In this document: positions 26,408 to 34,883 of the stretch, in pieces | Position numbering within the stretch: position 1 is the first letter of the stretch | How the letters are laid out: every line of letters begins with the position of its first letter | From: Flavisphingomonas formosensis | GTDB taxonomy: Bacteria > Pseudomonadota > Alphaproteobacteria > Sphingomonadales > Sphingomonadaceae | Length of the DNA stretch: 64,000 bases | Assembly: GCF_009755815.1 (NCBI RefSeq) | Contig: NZ_WRPK01000007.1 | Location: forward strand, 124,001 to 188,000 | Direction: 5' to 3' | Made by a program: the position numbers and the translations under genes | Notes under the pieces: generated by a model | Seen by the model: the letters and a program-made list of their open reading frames with translations, nothing else | The model's database searches: none | What the model was told of the DNA's origin: nothing

Positions 26408-28474
26408 TCAGGCGCTCCGTGTTGCGATGAGGCAGCCGATATCGTCGACCACGACCGTCCAGCCGGGCGGCACGACGATGGTGGTCTCGCGCTCCTCGAC
26501 GATCACCGGCCCCGCGATGGTTTGGCCGACGCCGAGGGCGACGCGATCATAGACCGGCACGTCGCCGGCCTCGGGCCACAGCCCGACCGGGCGGGCGGAC
26601 TTGGCTGCGCCATGCGTGTGGCCGGGGCGGGCGACGCCGCCGAATTCGGGGCGCGGCCCCTCGGCGGTGACGCGCCAGCTCACGATCTCGATCGGCACAT
26701 GCGAGGGATTGACGCCGTACTGCGCGAAATAAGCAGTCTCGAACGCTTCGCTGAGCGCCGCGACATCCTTTGCGATGCGCGGATCTTCGGGCAGCTCTAC
26801 GGCAACTTCGTTCTGCTGGCCGACATAGCGCAGGTCCGCGCCGAAGCGCAGCCGCACCGCATCGGCCGGCACGCCGGCCGCGGTCAACGCGTCCTCGCCC
26901 TCGGCGATCAGCTCGGAAAGGATGCTGTCGACATCGGCCCAGTCCATCGCCTCGGTACGGCCGAGCGCGCTGCGCACCAGATCGAGTCGTACTGGCGTCA
27001 CCAGCGTGCCGAAGGCGGAGAGCACGCTCGCCTGCGGCGGGAAGATCACCGAGGCGCTCTGCAGCAGTTCGCCCACAGCGCAGGCATGCACCGGCCCGGC
27101 GCCGCCGAAGGCGAGCAACGGCAGGCCGCGATAGTCGAAGCCGCGATCGGTGGCATGGGTGCGCGCCGCGGCCGCCATCGTCTCGGCGACGATGCGGAAG
27201 ATGCCGCCAGCGGTTTGCATCGTTGTGGTGCCGAGCGCGCTGCCCAGCTTTTCGATCGCGGCGCTGGCGCCAGCGAGGTCGAGCGGCATGTCGCCGCCGA
27301 GGAACTTGGCGCCGTCGAGCAGGCCGAGCACCAGATCGGCGTCGGTGACCGTGGGCGACGTGCCGCCGCGGCCGTAGCAGACCGGGCCGGGCATCGATCC
27401 GGCGCTGCGCGGGCCGACCTTCAAGAGCCCGAGATCGTCGATCGAGGCAATGCTGCCGCCGCCCGCGCCGATCTCGATCATGTCGACCGAGGGGATGGTG
27501 AGCGGCATGCCGCTGCCTTCCATGAAGCGGTAGATGCGGTCGACCTCGAAGCTGCCGGTGACCAGCGGCTCCCTGTTCTCGATCAGGCAGGCTTTCGCGG
27601 TGGTGCCGCCCATGTCGAACGCCAGCAGCCGGTCCAGCCCGAGCTGTTCTGCGAAATAGGCGGCGGCGAGCGCACCGGCGGCCGGGCCGCTCTCGATCAT
27701 CCGCACCGGATTGCGCGCGGCGACCTCGGCGCCGATGATCCCGCCCGAACTCAGCATGATCAGCGGGCGATGGCCGATTTCGCGTTTGGCGAGGCCGGCT
27801 GCAAGACCCTGCAGATAGGGTTCTGTGATCGGCGCGGTATAGGCGTTGACCGCGGTGGTCGAGGCGCGCGGATATTCGCGGATCTGCGGGGCGACGGCGG
27901 AGGAGAGGGAGAGGCTGACGCCCGGCAGCTTCTCCGCGAGCACCCGGGCCGCGGCCTGCTCGTTGGCGGCATTGCGGAAGCTGTTGAGGAAGCAGATCGC
28001 GATCGAGCTGACGCCCGCTGCCTTGATCGCGTCGACCAGCCCGGCGACCTCCGCCTCGTCCACCGCGCGGAGCTGCTCGCCATCGGCCAGCACGCGCTCG
28101 TCGATCTCGAAGGTAAGTTCGCGCGGGACGAGCGGGTCGGCGAATTCGATCTGCGGATCGTACATCTCGTAGCGATGCTCATTGCGGATCGAGAGGATGT
28201 CGCGGAAGCCCTTGGTGACGAGCAGCGCAGTGACGGCGCCCTTGCGCTCGATCAGCGCATTGGTGACGACGGTGGTGGCGTGGACGACGACGCCGGTCAC
28301 GTCGGCCGGTGTCGCGCCGGCCTTCTCCATCACCAGGCTGACACCCCGGAAGAAGCCGTCGAGCAGATTGTCGTGCGTGGTCAGCGTCTTGTCGACGATC
28401 AGCGCACCATCCGCGCGCCGCAGCACCGCATCGGTGAAGGTCCCGCCAATATCGATCGCCAGCGAATAGCTCAT
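26408..28474 (-). CDS. hyuA: Hydantoinase A/oxoprolinase family protein
   Basis: A 688-residue A subunit with an actin-like ATP-binding fold. The N-terminal phosphate motif SLAIDIGGTFTDAVL is at about 4-18, and a second phosphate-binding loop, LLAFDMGGTTAKACLI, occurs near residue 300. The GGAGPVHA stretch follows later. It forms an operon with hyuB (3-base gap) and probably the cupin gene. An IclR regulator lies upstream, separated by a 145-base repeat element. The likely function is ATP-dependent opening of a cyclic imide/amide. Confidence 0.94.
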   Translation of the reverse strand: MSYSLAIDIGGTFTDAVLRRADGALIVDKTLTTHDNLLDGFFRGVSLVMEKAGATPADVTGVVVHATTVVTNALIERKGAVTALLVTKGFRDILSIRNEHRYEMYDPQIEFADPLVPRELTFEIDERVLADGEQLRAVDEAEVAGLVDAIKAAGVSSIAICFLNSFRNAANEQAAARVLAEKLPGVSLSLSSAVAPQIREYPRASTTAVNAYTAPITEPYLQGLAAGLAKREIGHRPLIMLSSGGIIGAEVAARNPVRMIESGPAAGALAAAYFAEQLGLDRLLAFDMGGTTAKACLIENREPLVTGSFEVDRIYRFMEGSGMPLTIPSVDMIEIGAGGGSIASIDDLGLLKVGPRSAGSMPGPVCYGRGGTSPTVTDADLVLGLLDGAKFLGGDMPLDLAGASAAIEKLGSALGTTTMQTAGGIFRIVAETMAAAARTHATDRGFDYRGLPLLAFGGAGPVHACAVGELLQSASVIFPPQASVLSAFGTLVTPVRLDLVRSALGRTEAMDWADVDSILSELIAEGEDALTAAGVPADAVRLRFGADLRYVGQQNEVAVELPEDPRIAKDVAALSEAFETAYFAQYGVNPSHVPIEIVSWRVTAEGPRPEFGGVARPGHTHGAAKSARPVGLWPEAGDVPVYDRVALGVGQTIAGPVIVEERETTIVVPPGWTVVVDDIGCLIATRSA

Positions 28475-28500
28475 GATGCGTCCTGTGCTGAGGGGTTGTT

Positions 28501-28645
28501 CTTCATCCTCCCCCGCAGGGGGAGGGGGACCGTCGGAACGGCGGTGGAGGGGCCACTGCCTACGGCAAGCGATGCGTTTGCGGTGAGCGGCGGCCCTTCC
28601 ACCACACTTCGTGTGGTCCCCCTGCCCGTTCCGGGGAGGATGAAG
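28501..28645 (+). repeat. 145-base MITE-like element, copy A
   Basis: The element begins CTTCATCCTCCCC and ends GGGGAGGATGAAG, a perfect 13-base terminal inverted repeat. Inner segments such as GGTGGAGGGG and CCTTCCACCA also pair, so the whole can fold. A copy in the opposite orientation lies at 56585-56732. It codes for nothing and separates hyuA from the iclR gene. Confidence 0.75.
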
Positions 28646-28652
28646 AAGCAGC

Positions 28653-29393
28653 TCATCCGCGCCATCCCAGTCGCCCCGAGATATCCGCGGCGGCCGTGCG
28701 CACGGCGTCGATCAGATAGGCGTCCGGCTCGGCGGCGATGGTGTCGACCGATCCGACGATCGCAACCGTCCCCGCCCATGTCCCGTCATATCCGAAGGCC
28801 GGCGCCGCCAGCGCGTTGACGCCGGTGACGATCCGGCCGGGCGCGGTGGCCCAGCCTTGTCCATAGACCTGCGCCAGCTCCGCCTCGGGCGCGCCGGAGA
28901 GACCGGCCTCGGCCAGTATCTGTTCGCTCGGCCCGAAGGCGAGCGCGACGAGGCCGTGCGCCGAAAGCAGCGGGTCCATCACCGTGCCGGGGCGGATTGC
29001 GAACTCGACGAGAGTGCGGCCGTGCAGCAGTTCGACGATCGTCACCTTGCCCGCGACCATGGTCGAGGCGGTCACCGCCTGTCCGGTCGCATCGCGCAGC
29101 CGCGTCATCGCAGGGCGTGCCGTGCCCGCGAAGGAGATGCGGCTACGCACCGCCTCGCCGAGGCCGAGCAGCCGGGCGGTGATCTCGTAGCGATCGGTAT
29201 CCTCGTCCTGGCGCACATAATCGCGCAGCAGGAGCGCGCGCAGATGGCGATGGGCGCGGGGCTTCGAGATGTCGAGGGCGCGGGCGATGTCGCCGAGCGA
29301 GCGCGGCTGCGGCGATCCGGACAGGAGCTCGAGCATGCCGAGCACCAGATCGACCGATTCCAGTTTGTCCTCTTCCAGCGCGCGGCTTGCCAA
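28653..29393 (-). CDS. IclR family transcriptional regulator
   Basis: A 246-residue regulator. The N-terminal winged helix-turn-helix covers about 12-75 (LGDIARALDISKPRAHRHLRAL), and the C-terminal IclR effector domain covers about 85-240. The start is TTG at 29393, with GGAGGA five bases upstream; no ATG fits. It is divergent from the aldolase gene and upstream of hyuAB. A clear palindrome in the intergenic region (29409-29425) may be its operator, so it probably controls both directions. Confidence 0.9.
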   Translation of the reverse strand: MASRALEEDKLESVDLVLGMLELLSGSPQPRSLGDIARALDISKPRAHRHLRALLLRDYVRQDEDTDRYEITARLLGLGEAVRSRISFAGTARPAMTRLRDATGQAVTASTMVAGKVTIVELLHGRTLVEFAIRPGTVMDPLLSAHGLVALAFGPSEQILAEAGLSGAPEAELAQVYGQGWATAPGRIVTGVNALAAPAFGYDGTWAGTVAIVGSVDTIAAEPDAYLIDAVRTAAADISGRLGWRG

Positions 29394-29408
29394 AAGATCC
29401 TCCGAATC

Positions 29409-29425
29409 ATTCCGCTCAACGGAAT
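29409..29425. promoter_or_regulatory. Perfect dyad, candidate IclR operator
   Basis: ATTCCG-CTCAA-CGGAAT is a perfect 6-base inverted repeat with a 5-base spacer. It lies 16 bases before the iclR start and 64 bases before the divergent aldolase start. Size and position fit an IclR-type binding site overlapping the regulator's own ribosome-site region and promoter. Confidence 0.5.
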
Positions 29426-29489
29426 ATCATTTCGATCATTGACTTTGTCGCGTCCGGCGGCTGTTCTGTCAAGCATCGGGAGGGCGGCC

Positions 29490-30251
29490 ATGGACGTGAG
29501 GTTTCGCGAACGGGTGCGGCGGCACGAACCGCTGGTCGGCACCTTCATCAAGTCGGGTGCGCACGAGATTGCCGAGTTGCTGGGCGGCACCGGCATCGAT
29601 TTCGCGGTGATCGACGCGGAGCATGCGCCGCTAGGGCTGGACCGGATCGACCGCATGGTGCTGGGCGCGCGCAGCGCCGCCTTGCCCTGCCTGGTGCGGT
29701 TGCCCGCATTGGCGCCGGCATTGGCCGGCCAGATGCTGGATCTCGGCGCGTCCGGCATCGTCGTGCCGCATGTCGCCGATGCGGCGTCCGCAGCGGCCGC
29801 CGTGGCCGAGGCGCGCTACCATGGCGGGCGGCGGGGCTATTCGCCGTCCACCCGTGCCGCCCGCTACGGCGCTGACGGCCCGACGGGCTATGCCGAACGC
29901 GCCGACGCCGGCACGGGCATATGGTGCCAGATCGAAGATCCCGCCGCTCTGGCGGCGATCGACGCAATCGCCGCGGTGGAGGCGGTCGACTGCCTGTTCA
30001 TCGGCCGGGCGGACCTGGCGATGGCGATGGGCGTGGCGCCTGGCGACGCCGCGATTGCCGATGCGGTGCGCGCCGTTGCCGAGGCCGGCCGGCGGTATGA
30101 TCGCACCATTGGCATCTTCGTCGCATCGATGGCGGAAGTGCCCGACCTGTTGGCGCTCGGCATCACCGTCTTTGCCTGCGGCAGCGACCAGAGCCATCTC
30201 GCCGCGGCGGGACGGGCGATGGCCCGATCCCTGAAGGATGCGATCGCTTAG
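29490..30251 (+). CDS. HpcH/HpaI family aldolase
   Basis: A 253-residue class II pyruvate aldolase of the HpcH/HpaI/citrate-lyase-beta fold, which cleaves or forms 4-hydroxy-2-oxo acids with a divalent metal. Recognisable stretches are GTFIKSGAHEIAELLGGTGIDFAVIDAEHAPL (the family's catalytic loop), GASGIVVPHV and CLFIGRADLAMAMG. ATG 29490 follows GGGAGG. It is divergent from iclR, so it is probably part of the same catabolic regulon as hyuAB. Its last bases overlap the stop of the convergent SDR gene. Confidence 0.92.
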   Translation: MDVRFRERVRRHEPLVGTFIKSGAHEIAELLGGTGIDFAVIDAEHAPLGLDRIDRMVLGARSAALPCLVRLPALAPALAGQMLDLGASGIVVPHVADAASAAAAVAEARYHGGRRGYSPSTRAARYGADGPTGYAERADAGTGIWCQIEDPAALAAIDAIAAVEAVDCLFIGRADLAMAMGVAPGDAAIADAVRAVAEAGRRYDRTIGIFVASMAEVPDLLALGITVFACGSDQSHLAAAGRAMARSLKDAIA

Positions 30252-31177
30252 GGCAGCTTCGCCACAATCTGTTCCGACACGTCCCAGAGGCGGGCCGCGA
30301 GGGCGGCATCCTCCGCATCGGGCCGGGCCGGCGCGATGTTGCAGTCCGCCAGATACTGGCCGTTCAGCGCGGCCGCCTGCGGATTGGCCGCGGCATAGCA
30401 TTGCGTCGCGGCGCCCTGCGGGACGGTCTTGAAGGCCACGGCGGAGAGCAGTCCCATGATGCCGGCGAGGATCGGGCGCGGGACGGGGATGTGGCGCATG
30501 AGGTTGGTCGCGATGACGCCCGGGTGCACGGCGTTGGCGGTCCGTTCGCTGCCTGCGAAGCGACGCGCCAATTCCTTGGCGAACAGCAGATTGGCGAGCT
30601 TCGACTGGCCATAGGCCATGCCGGCCTTGTAGCCCTTCTCGCCGGAGAGATTGTCGAACTGGATGCCTTCCTTCGGCGCCATGCGATGCGCCGCGCTGCT
30701 CAGCATCACGACCCGCCCGTCTTCGGCGAGAAGGTCGGTCAGGCCCGTCACCAGCATGAAATGCCCGATATGATTGGTAAAGAATTGCAGCTCATAGCCG
30801 AACGCCTGCTCCAGCTTCGGCAACGCCATGATGCCGGCATTGCAGACCATAGCATCGAGCGGCACGCCCTCCGCCTTCAGCGCGGCGACGCACGCGCGGA
30901 TCGAGGCCGGATCGGAGAGCTCACATGCGATTCCCTCCGCCGATTCGCGGATCCTCATCGCGGCGTCCCGCGCTTTTCCGGTGGTACGCGCCGTGCCGAC
31001 GACATGCGCGCCGCGCTGCGCAAGCACCCGCATCGTCTCGAAACCGAGCCCGGAATTGCAACCTGTCACCAGGATCCGTTTTCCGGCCAGCGACACGCCG
31101 GCGGTGACGTCCTCGGCGGTCGACCGATATCCGAAACCGCTCGGTCCATTGGATTTGATCAGGGCATAGAGCGACAT
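30248..31177 (-). CDS. Short-chain dehydrogenase, retinol-dehydrogenase-like
   Basis: A 309-residue extended SDR. The cofactor motif is VTGCNSGLGFETMR (about 38-51), NAGIM follows at about 115-119, and the active site is YGQSKLANLLF with Tyr-x3-Lys. The pattern matches the retinol dehydrogenase/WW-oxidoreductase-like group, which is often of broad or unknown substrate range. Its TAA stop shares bases with the TAG of the convergent aldolase gene (TTAG at 30248-30251). GGGAG lies upstream of the ATG. Confidence 0.92.
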   Translation of the reverse strand: MSLYALIKSNGPSGFGYRSTAEDVTAGVSLAGKRILVTGCNSGLGFETMRVLAQRGAHVVGTARTTGKARDAAMRIRESAEGIACELSDPASIRACVAALKAEGVPLDAMVCNAGIMALPKLEQAFGYELQFFTNHIGHFMLVTGLTDLLAEDGRVVMLSSAAHRMAPKEGIQFDNLSGEKGYKAGMAYGQSKLANLLFAKELARRFAGSERTANAVHPGVIATNLMRHIPVPRPILAGIMGLLSAVAFKTVPQGAATQCYAAANPQAAALNGQYLADCNIAPARPDAEDAALAARLWDVSEQIVAKLP

Positions 31178-31261
31178 GTGCGACCACTCCCGCTGCCCGA
31201 ACGGTCGGGCGCGAGGGCTGGTGTCGCGGGTTTGGGGCCGGTCGGCAAGCCCTTGCGGGCG

Positions 31262-31963
31262 TCAGCCCAATTCGGGCAGCGCCCAGTCTATCGGTTTCTG
31301 CCCGCGTTCCTTCAGAAAGGCATTGGCCTTGGAGAAATGCTTGCAGCCGAAGAAGCCGTTATGCGCGGAGAGGGGCGAGGGGTGTGGCGCCTTGAGCACG
31401 AGGTGGCGCCCGCCCTTGTCGATGCTGTCGACGAAGGCCGCCTTCTTCTGTGCATAGCTGCCCCACAGCAGGAAGACGACGGGCTCGGTACGTGCATTGA
31501 CCAGCCGGATCACAGCGTCGGTGAACTTCTCCCAGCCGCGGCCCTGATGCGAGGCGGCCTGGCTCATCTGCACGGTCAGTACGCTGTTGAGCAGCAACAC
31601 GCCCTGCTTCGCCCAATGTTCGAGGAAGCCGTGCCGCGCGCGCGGAATACCGAGATCGCTCTCCAGTTCCTTGTAGATGTTGACCAGGCTGGGCGGCGCA
31701 GCGACGCCGGGTTTCACGCTGAAGCACAGGCCGTGCGCCTGGCCGACGCCATGATAGGGATCCTGGCCGAGGATGACGACGCGCACCTGCTCCAGCGGGG
31801 TCAGGTCCAGAGCGCGGAACCATTCGGAGCCCTTGGGGAAGATGCGCTTGCCCGCTTCCTTCTCGCCGACGAGGAAGCTGCGCAGCGCCGCCATATAGGG
31901 GCTTTCGAACTCGGGACGGAGCGGGTCGAGCCAGCTGGGATGGAGCTTGATCGCGTCGGCCAT
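31262..31963 (-). CDS. ung: Uracil-DNA glycosylase
   Basis: A 233-residue family 1 uracil-DNA glycosylase that removes uracil from DNA to start base excision repair. The water-activating motif GQDPYH is at 66-71, and the DNA-intercalation motif HPSPLSAH is at 194-201. Length is normal. It stands alone between an SDR and a VOC gene, all read leftwards. Confidence 0.98.
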   Translation of the reverse strand: MADAIKLHPSWLDPLRPEFESPYMAALRSFLVGEKEAGKRIFPKGSEWFRALDLTPLEQVRVVILGQDPYHGVGQAHGLCFSVKPGVAAPPSLVNIYKELESDLGIPRARHGFLEHWAKQGVLLLNSVLTVQMSQAASHQGRGWEKFTDAVIRLVNARTEPVVFLLWGSYAQKKAAFVDSIDKGGRHLVLKAPHPSPLSAHNGFFGCKHFSKANAFLKERGQKPIDWALPELG

Positions 31964-32022
31964 GCCCCCCTGTCCCGGAAGGGCGTGACGGAGTCAATCG
32001 GCTATGGTGCGTCGGGGTGGCG

Positions 32023-32373
32023 TCATCGCGCCGGTGCCATCACCGGCTCGGCGAAGCTGATGCGATTGCCGTCGGGATCGACGATCTGCGCCACCTTGGC
32101 GAAGTCGCCTCTCATCGTCTCGCCGAGCGTCAGGCCGCGATCGGCGAGCAGCGTGCGCACCGTGGCGAGGCTGTCGACGACGAGCGTCGTCATGGAGCGG
32201 CCGGCCCGGTCCGTATCGCGCAGCACCTGCACCCCCGCCGCCGGCATATGCCATTCGCTGAGGCCATCCATCGGCGCGGCGTCGGGATCGCGGCCGAACA
32301 GCCGGATGTAGAAGGTCTTGGCCCGATCCAGATCGGACACGGCGATCACGGAATAGACTTTGTCGACATTCAT
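32023..32373 (-). CDS. VOC/glyoxalase family protein
   Basis: A 116-residue vicinal-oxygen-chelate domain protein. It starts with VYSVIAVSDLDRAKTFYIRLFG and ends with VDPDGNRISFAEP, the usual fold signature. The start has AAGGAGA upstream. The function is unknown; members include glyoxalases, dioxygenases and binding proteins. It lies between ung and the 2H phosphoesterase gene on the same strand. Confidence 0.87.
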   Translation of the reverse strand: MNVDKVYSVIAVSDLDRAKTFYIRLFGRDPDAAPMDGLSEWHMPAAGVQVLRDTDRAGRSMTTLVVDSLATVRTLLADRGLTLGETMRGDFAKVAQIVDPDGNRISFAEPVMAPAR

Positions 32374-32442
32374 CGCGCTTTCTCCTTGCTCCCGGACAAC
32401 GCGCGGCGCGGGCCATGGGTGCCGCGGCGCGGCGGGCGCATG

Positions 32443-32958
32443 CTACGGCCGGCCGCGGAAGGAGAGGCTGCGGATCGGCTGCCAGGGGCCGCCGGCATAA
32501 TACCAGGCGGCGAGCCCCGCGACGACCAGAGGACGTGGGCGGAAGCCGGCTTCCAGCGCATCGGCGAGACGGCGCGCGGCTTGCGGCGGCACCTTGTTCT
32601 GGATGGTGATGTGGAGCCGCGGACGGGCCTGGTCCTGCGGCTGGAGCAGTGGCCCGAACGCCTCGGCCAGCGTGTCGCGGATCGCCAGCAGGGCAGGGCT
32701 TTCGACGCGATAGGCGACGCCGCCGCCGAGCCGCAATATGCCCCCGATCCGCGCCGCAGGCGCCGGCTCCGCGCAGATCCGCCGCAGCCGGCCGATCAAT
32801 TCCTCTTCCAGCGAGGGCGGGAGATGATGGAAGAGGGTGATGTGCGCAGGCACGAGGTTGCGCTCCGCCGGGAAATGGGCGCGGCGCTGCGCGTCGGCCC
32901 AGGCGAAATCGGCCGCGCCCATCGTCGCGGTGAGGATGATCGGCATGGTCTTTGCCAT
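32443..32958 (-). CDS. 2'-5' RNA ligase family (2H phosphoesterase) protein
   Basis: A 171-residue protein of the 2H superfamily, which includes RNA 2',3'-cyclic phosphodiesterase ThpR. The two catalytic H-x-T motifs are present: HITLFH (near residue 46) and HITIQN (near 124). ATG 32958 gives the typical N-terminus. It is divergent from the DUF72 gene at 33013, with a short shared promoter region. The RNA substrate in bacteria of this group is not certain. Confidence 0.9.
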   Translation of the reverse strand: MAKTMPIILTATMGAADFAWADAQRRAHFPAERNLVPAHITLFHHLPPSLEEELIGRLRRICAEPAPAARIGGILRLGGGVAYRVESPALLAIRDTLAEAFGPLLQPQDQARPRLHITIQNKVPPQAARRLADALEAGFRPRPLVVAGLAAWYYAGGPWQPIRSLSFRGRP

Positions 32959-33012
32959 GACGCCAGGCTGTGGCACGGTCGCGCTCCCGATTCCATGCGC
33001 GGAGAATGGCCC

Positions 33013-33753
33013 ATGACCCACCCCGTCCATATCGGCATCGGCGGCTGGACCTACGAACCCTGGCGCGGAACCTTCTTTCCCAAGGGCCTCGTCCAGTCGA
33101 AAGAGCTCGAATATGCCGCGGCCCGAATGACCGCGATCGAGGTGAACGGCACCTATTACAGCCTGCAGAAGCCGGACAGCTTCCAGAAATGGGCCGATGC
33201 CGCGCCGGAGGGCTTCGTCTATACGGTCAAGGCCTCGCGCTTCGCCACAAACCGGCGCGTGCTGGCCGAAGCCGGCCCGTCGATCGAGAAGTTCCTCGCG
33301 CAGGGACTGACGCGGCTGGGGCCGAAGCTCGGGCCGATCCTCTGGCAGTTCGCGCCTACCAAGACATTCGATGCGGAGGATTTCGGAGCTTTCCTGAAGC
33401 TCTTGCCGAAGACGCTGGACGGCCTGCCGCTGCGCCACGCGCTGGAGGTGCGCCACGAGAGCTTCCGCGATGCGGCGTTTGTCGATCTGGCGAAGGCGCA
33501 CGGTGCGGCGATCGTCCATGCCGATCATGCCACCTATCCCGAGATAGCCGAGGATACGGCGGATTTCGCCTATGTGCGGTTGCAGCAGGCGCGCGAGGAG
33601 GAGGAGACAGGCTACAGCGCTGCCGAACTCGACGCTTGGGCGGAGAAGGTGCGGGAATGGCGCAAGACGCGCGAGATTTTCCTGTTCATGATCAATGGGG
33701 CGAAAGTGCGTGCGCCGGCGGCTGCCCAGGCTCTGATCGCACGGCTTTCCTGA
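33013..33753 (+). CDS. DUF72 domain protein (YecE-like)
   Basis: A 246-residue TIM-barrel-like DUF72 protein. It begins HIGIGGWTYEPWRGTFFPKGL and includes AIEVNGTYYSLQKPDSFQKW and ASRFATNRR, all diagnostic of the family. Its biochemical role is unknown. It is followed 17 bases later by a small lipoprotein gene. Confidence 0.94.
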   Translation: MTHPVHIGIGGWTYEPWRGTFFPKGLVQSKELEYAAARMTAIEVNGTYYSLQKPDSFQKWADAAPEGFVYTVKASRFATNRRVLAEAGPSIEKFLAQGLTRLGPKLGPILWQFAPTKTFDAEDFGAFLKLLPKTLDGLPLRHALEVRHESFRDAAFVDLAKAHGAAIVHADHATYPEIAEDTADFAYVRLQQAREEEETGYSAAELDAWAEKVREWRKTREIFLFMINGAKVRAPAAAQALIARLS

Positions 33754-33770
33754 CGAGGGGGGAAGGGACG

Positions 33771-34334
33771 ATGACCGGATTGCGGATCTGCCTCGCGGCA
33801 GCGCTGGCGCTGGGTGCGGCTGCCTGTTCCAAGCCCGCGGCGGACAATGCCGCCTCGGCCGACGTCACCGCTGGCAACGTGGTGACGGTCCCGGAGAGTG
33901 GGCCGGTGAATGCCATGGTGTCTGCTCCGGCAGAAGAAGCAGGCGGGGCGGATCAGGGCGATCTCGGCGCTTATGTGGGCCATTATCCGTTCGACAAGGT
34001 CGGCGGCGTCAGCTTCATCGAAAATCCCAAGGTCAAGGCGGCGATCGCCCGGACCGTGACCGACAAGGCGATCCTGCGTTGGGTGACGGATCCCGATGCG
34101 GGGCCGAGCGACACCATCTACCGGAAGGACGGCAAGATCGCCGCCTGGTCCTGCCAGCAGCATAATTGCGGCGATCACAATTGGACGTTGCTGGTCGATC
34201 CGGACGGCGCGAAAGCCGCGCTGTGCTATCATGATGCCGAAAAGAGCGGCGGCGGCTCGCTCTGGTATCCGGCCGGCGGGGGCGAGCCCGAAAAGCGGGA
34301 CGGCGATTGCCCGGCATCGAAACCCTCGATGTAA
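33771..34334 (+). CDS. Small lipoprotein of unknown function
   Basis: A 187-residue protein with a lipoprotein signal peptide; the lipobox cysteine is Cys19 (LGAAACSKP). A low-complexity Ala-rich linker (about 25-65) leads to a conserved-looking domain with GAYVGHYPFDKVGGVSFIEN and a CQQHNCGDHNW segment. The two cysteines of that segment may bond. I do not recognise a named family. GGAAGGGACG precedes the ATG. It is probably cotranscribed with the DUF72 gene. Confidence 0.85.
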   Translation: MTGLRICLAAALALGAAACSKPAADNAASADVTAGNVVTVPESGPVNAMVSAPAEEAGGADQGDLGAYVGHYPFDKVGGVSFIENPKVKAAIARTVTDKAILRWVTDPDAGPSDTIYRKDGKIAAWSCQQHNCGDHNWTLLVDPDGAKAALCYHDAEKSGGGSLWYPAGGGEPEKRDGDCPASKPSM

Positions 34335-34524
34335 GCGCGTGAGGGACGGGCGGAGGGCTGGCAATCCCGTTGCTGGGAAGACGCTGCAGCATCGCGCGTT
34401 CAATCTGGCCGACATCTGATTTGGCGCATGATGCTCTAAGTAGCATTGCGGATTTGTCTGCCTGCGCCTTTGCGACAGGAAAGTGAGGCGAGGCGGGCCG
34501 GTGCTTGCCTGCCGGAGATGTTTC

Positions 34525-34875
34525 ATGGGCTGGCCGATTCCCGATCTCGTCGACTTGGTTCCCGAGCCGCGGCCCCATGAACGCGCCCTGGGGGCTCATC
34601 TCGTCTCGGTGCTGCTGCAGATGGCGCTCGCCATAGCGATTTCCGCGGCCGCGGCGGGCGTGATGCTGATCAGCCTTCCGTTGCAGGCGATGGTGGTTTC
34701 GGAATGGGGCCTGACGCCGTCCGGCACGCTCCTGCTCTTCGCACCCGTCTTCCTCCTGGCGACGACCGCCGCCGCGCCGGCTGTCGAGCGACTGAGCGTG
34801 GCCGGGCTGCGCGCGCTGTTTCTGATCTATGCGCTGCTCGTCGGCCTTGCGCTCGGCACGATATTGATCGTCTGA
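34525..34875 (+). CDS. Half-length Bax inhibitor-1-like membrane protein
   Basis: A 116-residue hydrophobic protein with about three transmembrane segments. The C-terminal stretch RLSVAGLRALFLIYALLVGL, ending GTILIV, looks like the segment of Bax-inhibitor-1/YccA proteins that normally continues into YTG and four more helices. Here a stop follows at once. GGAG eight bases before ATG 34525 supports expression. It may be a truncated remnant or a genuine short form. It is convergent with the universal stress gene, with only 8 bases between them. Confidence 0.6.
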   Translation: MGWPIPDLVDLVPEPRPHERALGAHLVSVLLQMALAIAISAAAAGVMLISLPLQAMVVSEWGLTPSGTLLLFAPVFLLATTAAAPAVERLSVAGLRALFLIYALLVGLALGTILIV

Positions 34876-34883
34876 CAGCCGGT

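Noticed and set aside
25067-28819. A 1250-residue rightward open frame opposite hyuAB
   Set aside because: It is the antisense of two well-supported genes, rich in His, Arg and Ala without domains; a typical high-GC shadow.
30248-30251. Overlapping stop codons of convergent aldolase and SDR genes (TTAG)
   Set aside because: Seen directly but common in compact genomes; not evidence for regulation.
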